This document shows, piece by piece, positions 61,601-64,000 of a stretch of DNA of 64,000 nt. Position 1 is the first letter of the stretch, and the number at the start of each line of letters is the position of its first letter. The notes beneath the pieces are model-generated. The model did no database searches. It was not told the DNA's origin and was given only the letters and a program-made list of their open reading frames with translations. The position numbers were made by a program, and so were the translations under genes. Source of the stretch: Bombus terrestris (taxonomy: Eukaryota > Arthropoda > Insecta > Hymenoptera > Apidae); assembly GCF_910591885.1 (NCBI RefSeq), contig NW_025963577.1, positions 62,001 to 126,000 on the forward strand, read 5' to 3'.

Positions 61601-64000
61601 TATATAACGTATAACGTTCTATACTATTACTATATAATGCATAACGTTATATAATATTACTATATAACGTATAACGTTATATACTATTACTATATAACGT
61701 ATAACGTTATATACTATTACTATATAACGTATAACGTTATATACTATTACGTATTAACGTATAACGTTGTATATTATTACGTACTAACGTATAACGTTAT
61801 ATAGTATTGCCATATCACGTATAACGTTGTATATTATTACGTACTAACGTATAACGTTATATACTATTACTATGTAACGTATACCGTTATATAGTATTAC
61901 TATATAACGTATAACGTTATATACTATTACTATATAACGTATAACGTTGTATAGTATTACCATATAACGTATAACGAACGATATATACTATTACGTATTA
62001 ACGTATAACGTTATATACTATTACGTAATAGCGTATAACGTTATATAGTATTACCATATCACGTATAACGTTATATACTATTACGTACTAACGTATAACG
62101 TTATATACTATTACTATATAACGTATAACGTTATATACTATTACTATATAACGTATAACGTTATATACTATTACTATATAACGCATAACGTTATATACTA
62201 TTACTATATAACGTATAACGTTATATACTACTACTATATAACGCATAACGTTATATAATATTACTATATAACGTATAACGTTATATACTATTACTATATA
62301 ACGTATAACGTTATATACTATTACTATATAACGTATAACGTTATATACTATTACGTAATAACGTATAACGTTATATAGTATTGCCATATCACGTATAACG
62401 TTGTATATTATTACGTACTAACGTATAACGTTATATAGTATTACCATATCACGTATAACGTTGTATACTATTACGTAATAACGTATAACGTTATATACTA
62501 TTACGTAATAACGTATAACGTTATATAGTATTGCCATATCACGTATAACGTTGTATATTATTACGTACTAACGTATAACGTTATATACTATTACTATGTA
62601 ACGTATACCGTTATATAGTATTACTATATAACGTATAACGTTATATACTATTACTACATAACGTATAACGTTGTATAGTATTACCATATAACGTATAACG
62701 AACGATATATACTATTACGTATTAACGTATAACGTTATATACTATTACGTAATAGCGTATAACGTTATATAGTATTACCATATCACGTATAACGTTATAT
62801 ACTATTACGTACTATCGTATAACGTTATATACTATTACTATATAACGCATAACGTTATATAATATTACTCTATAACGTATAACGTTATATACTATTACTA
62901 TATAACGTATAACGTTATATACTTATACTATATAACGTATAACGTTATATACTATTACTATATAACGCATAACGTTATATACTATTACTATATAACGTAT
63001 AACGATATATACTATTACGTATTAACGTATAACGTTATATACTATTACTATATAACGTATAACGTTATATACTATTACTATATAACGTATAACGTTATAT
63101 ACTATTACTATATAACGTATAACGTTATATACTATTACTATATAACGTATATCGCTATATACTATTACGTAATAGCGTATAACGTTATATAGTATTACCA
63201 TATCACGTATAACGTTGTATATTATTACGTACTAACGTATAACGTTATATACTATTACTATATAACGTATAACGTTATATACTATTACTATATAACGCAT
63301 AACGTTATATAATATTACTATATAACGTATAACGTTATATACTATTACTATATAACGTATAACGTTATATACTATTACTATATAACGTATAACGATATAT
63401 ACTATTCCGTATTAACGTATAACGTTATATACTATTACGTAATAGTGTATAACGTTATATAGTATTACCATATCACGTATAACGTTGTATATTATTACGT
63501 ACTAACGTATAACGTTATATACTATTACTGTATAACTTATAACGTTATATACTATTACTATATAACGTATAACGATATATACTATTACGTACTATCGTAT
63601 AACGTTATATACTATTACTATATAACGTATAACGGTATATATTATTACGTACTAACGGGTAACGTTATATACTATTACTATATAACGTATAACGTTATAT
63701 ACTATTACTATATAACGTATAACGTTATGTACTATTACTATATAACGTATAACGTTATATACTATTACTATATAACGTATAACGTTATATACTATTACTA
63801 TATAACGTATAACGTTATATACTATTACTATATAACGTATAACGTTATATACTATTACTATATAACGTATAACGATATATACTATTACTATATAACGTAT
63901 AACGTTATATACTATTACGTAATAACGTATAACGTTATATAGTATTGCCATATCACGTATAACGTTGTATATTATTACGTACTAACGTATAACGCTATAT

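Larger units (their letters stand above)
12720..64000. repeat. Satellite array 4, uninterrupted, at least 51.3 kb (about 1,710 monomers)
   Basis: The longest array; it runs off the window with no spacer. Its first 540 bases or so copy the starts of arrays 1 and 3 (including the 28-bp unit at 12813-12840), then diverge into new variant combinations. These include TAACGTATACCGTTATGTAC, CGTTCTATAC, TATTTCTATA and CGTATACAG. Register is unbroken from 12841 to about 36820. Off-register events that I see are 1-bp losses near 36828, 42828 and 57316, a 9-bp loss near 46728, and six 4-bp insertions between 55.5 and 62.8 kb. It is built of nested segmental duplications listed separately. No gene, RNA or foreign insertion is visible anywhere in it. 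Confidence 0.97.

Noticed and set aside
12720..64000. CRISPR-like array
   Set aside because: Repeats are contiguous with no unique spacers between them, the period is a constant 30 bp, and no cas gene is present.
60..64000. CENP-B box-like motif
   Set aside because: No match to the conserved TTCG...A..CGGG core. The only strong dyad is the AACG/CGTT arm pair.

Overview
About 97% of this window (62,002 of 64,000 bases) is one 30-bp tandem satellite. The other 2.0 kb is three complete copies (646, 646 and 647 bp), plus one 59-bp right-hand end, of a single-copy-like 'spacer'. There is no recognisable conserved gene, rRNA, tRNA or known transposon. The organism is a eukaryote by inference: tens of kilobases of higher-order-organised satellite is a heterochromatic, pericentromeric, subtelomeric or sex-chromosome type of landscape. 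The taxon cannot be read from the sequence. Every G of the consensus monomer lies in a CpG and these CpGs have not decayed, which favours a lineage with little or no CpG methylation (many insects and other invertebrates), but that is only suggestive.

Layout: 1-59 right end of a spacer; 60-5212 satellite array 1; 5213-5858 spacer copy 1; 5859-8523 array 2; 8524-9169 spacer copy 2; 9170-12072 array 3; 12073-12719 spacer copy 3; 12720-64000 array 4, which is uninterrupted and runs off the end. Spacer plus flanking satellite was amplified as a composite macro-repeat (periods 5,799, 3,311 and 3,550 bp), since every spacer/satellite junction is at the same base and the flanking monomers also match. 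The spacer carries a minus-strand 87-codon open frame of unknown nature. It is identical in copies 1 and 2 and frameshifted in copy 3.

The monomer is structurally remarkable. It is built as arm TATATAACG (9), loop TATAA (5), arm CGTTATATA (9), loop CTATTAC (7). The two arms are exact reverse complements, so the array is an endless chain of alternating 9-bp-stem hairpins, and the two strands differ essentially only in their loops. Array 4 contains a small cluster of sites (34.3-46.7 kb) where exactly one monomer is present in reverse complement, seamlessly in register. This is what single-monomer strand or template switching at the shared arms would produce.

Monomer variants follow a strict order (a higher-order grammar), and long blocks of variants recur as segmental duplications. 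Examples are a 1,230-bp direct tandem at 43681-46140, a 4.4-kb duplication at 17.9-25.7 kb, a 1.2-kb block repeated 18.8 kb away, and a 2,077-bp duplication marked by a 4-bp AACG insertion. The 30-bp register is kept without a net break from 12841 to about 36820. The many 10-residue-periodic open frames on both strands come from 30 being divisible by three; they are not annotated as genes.
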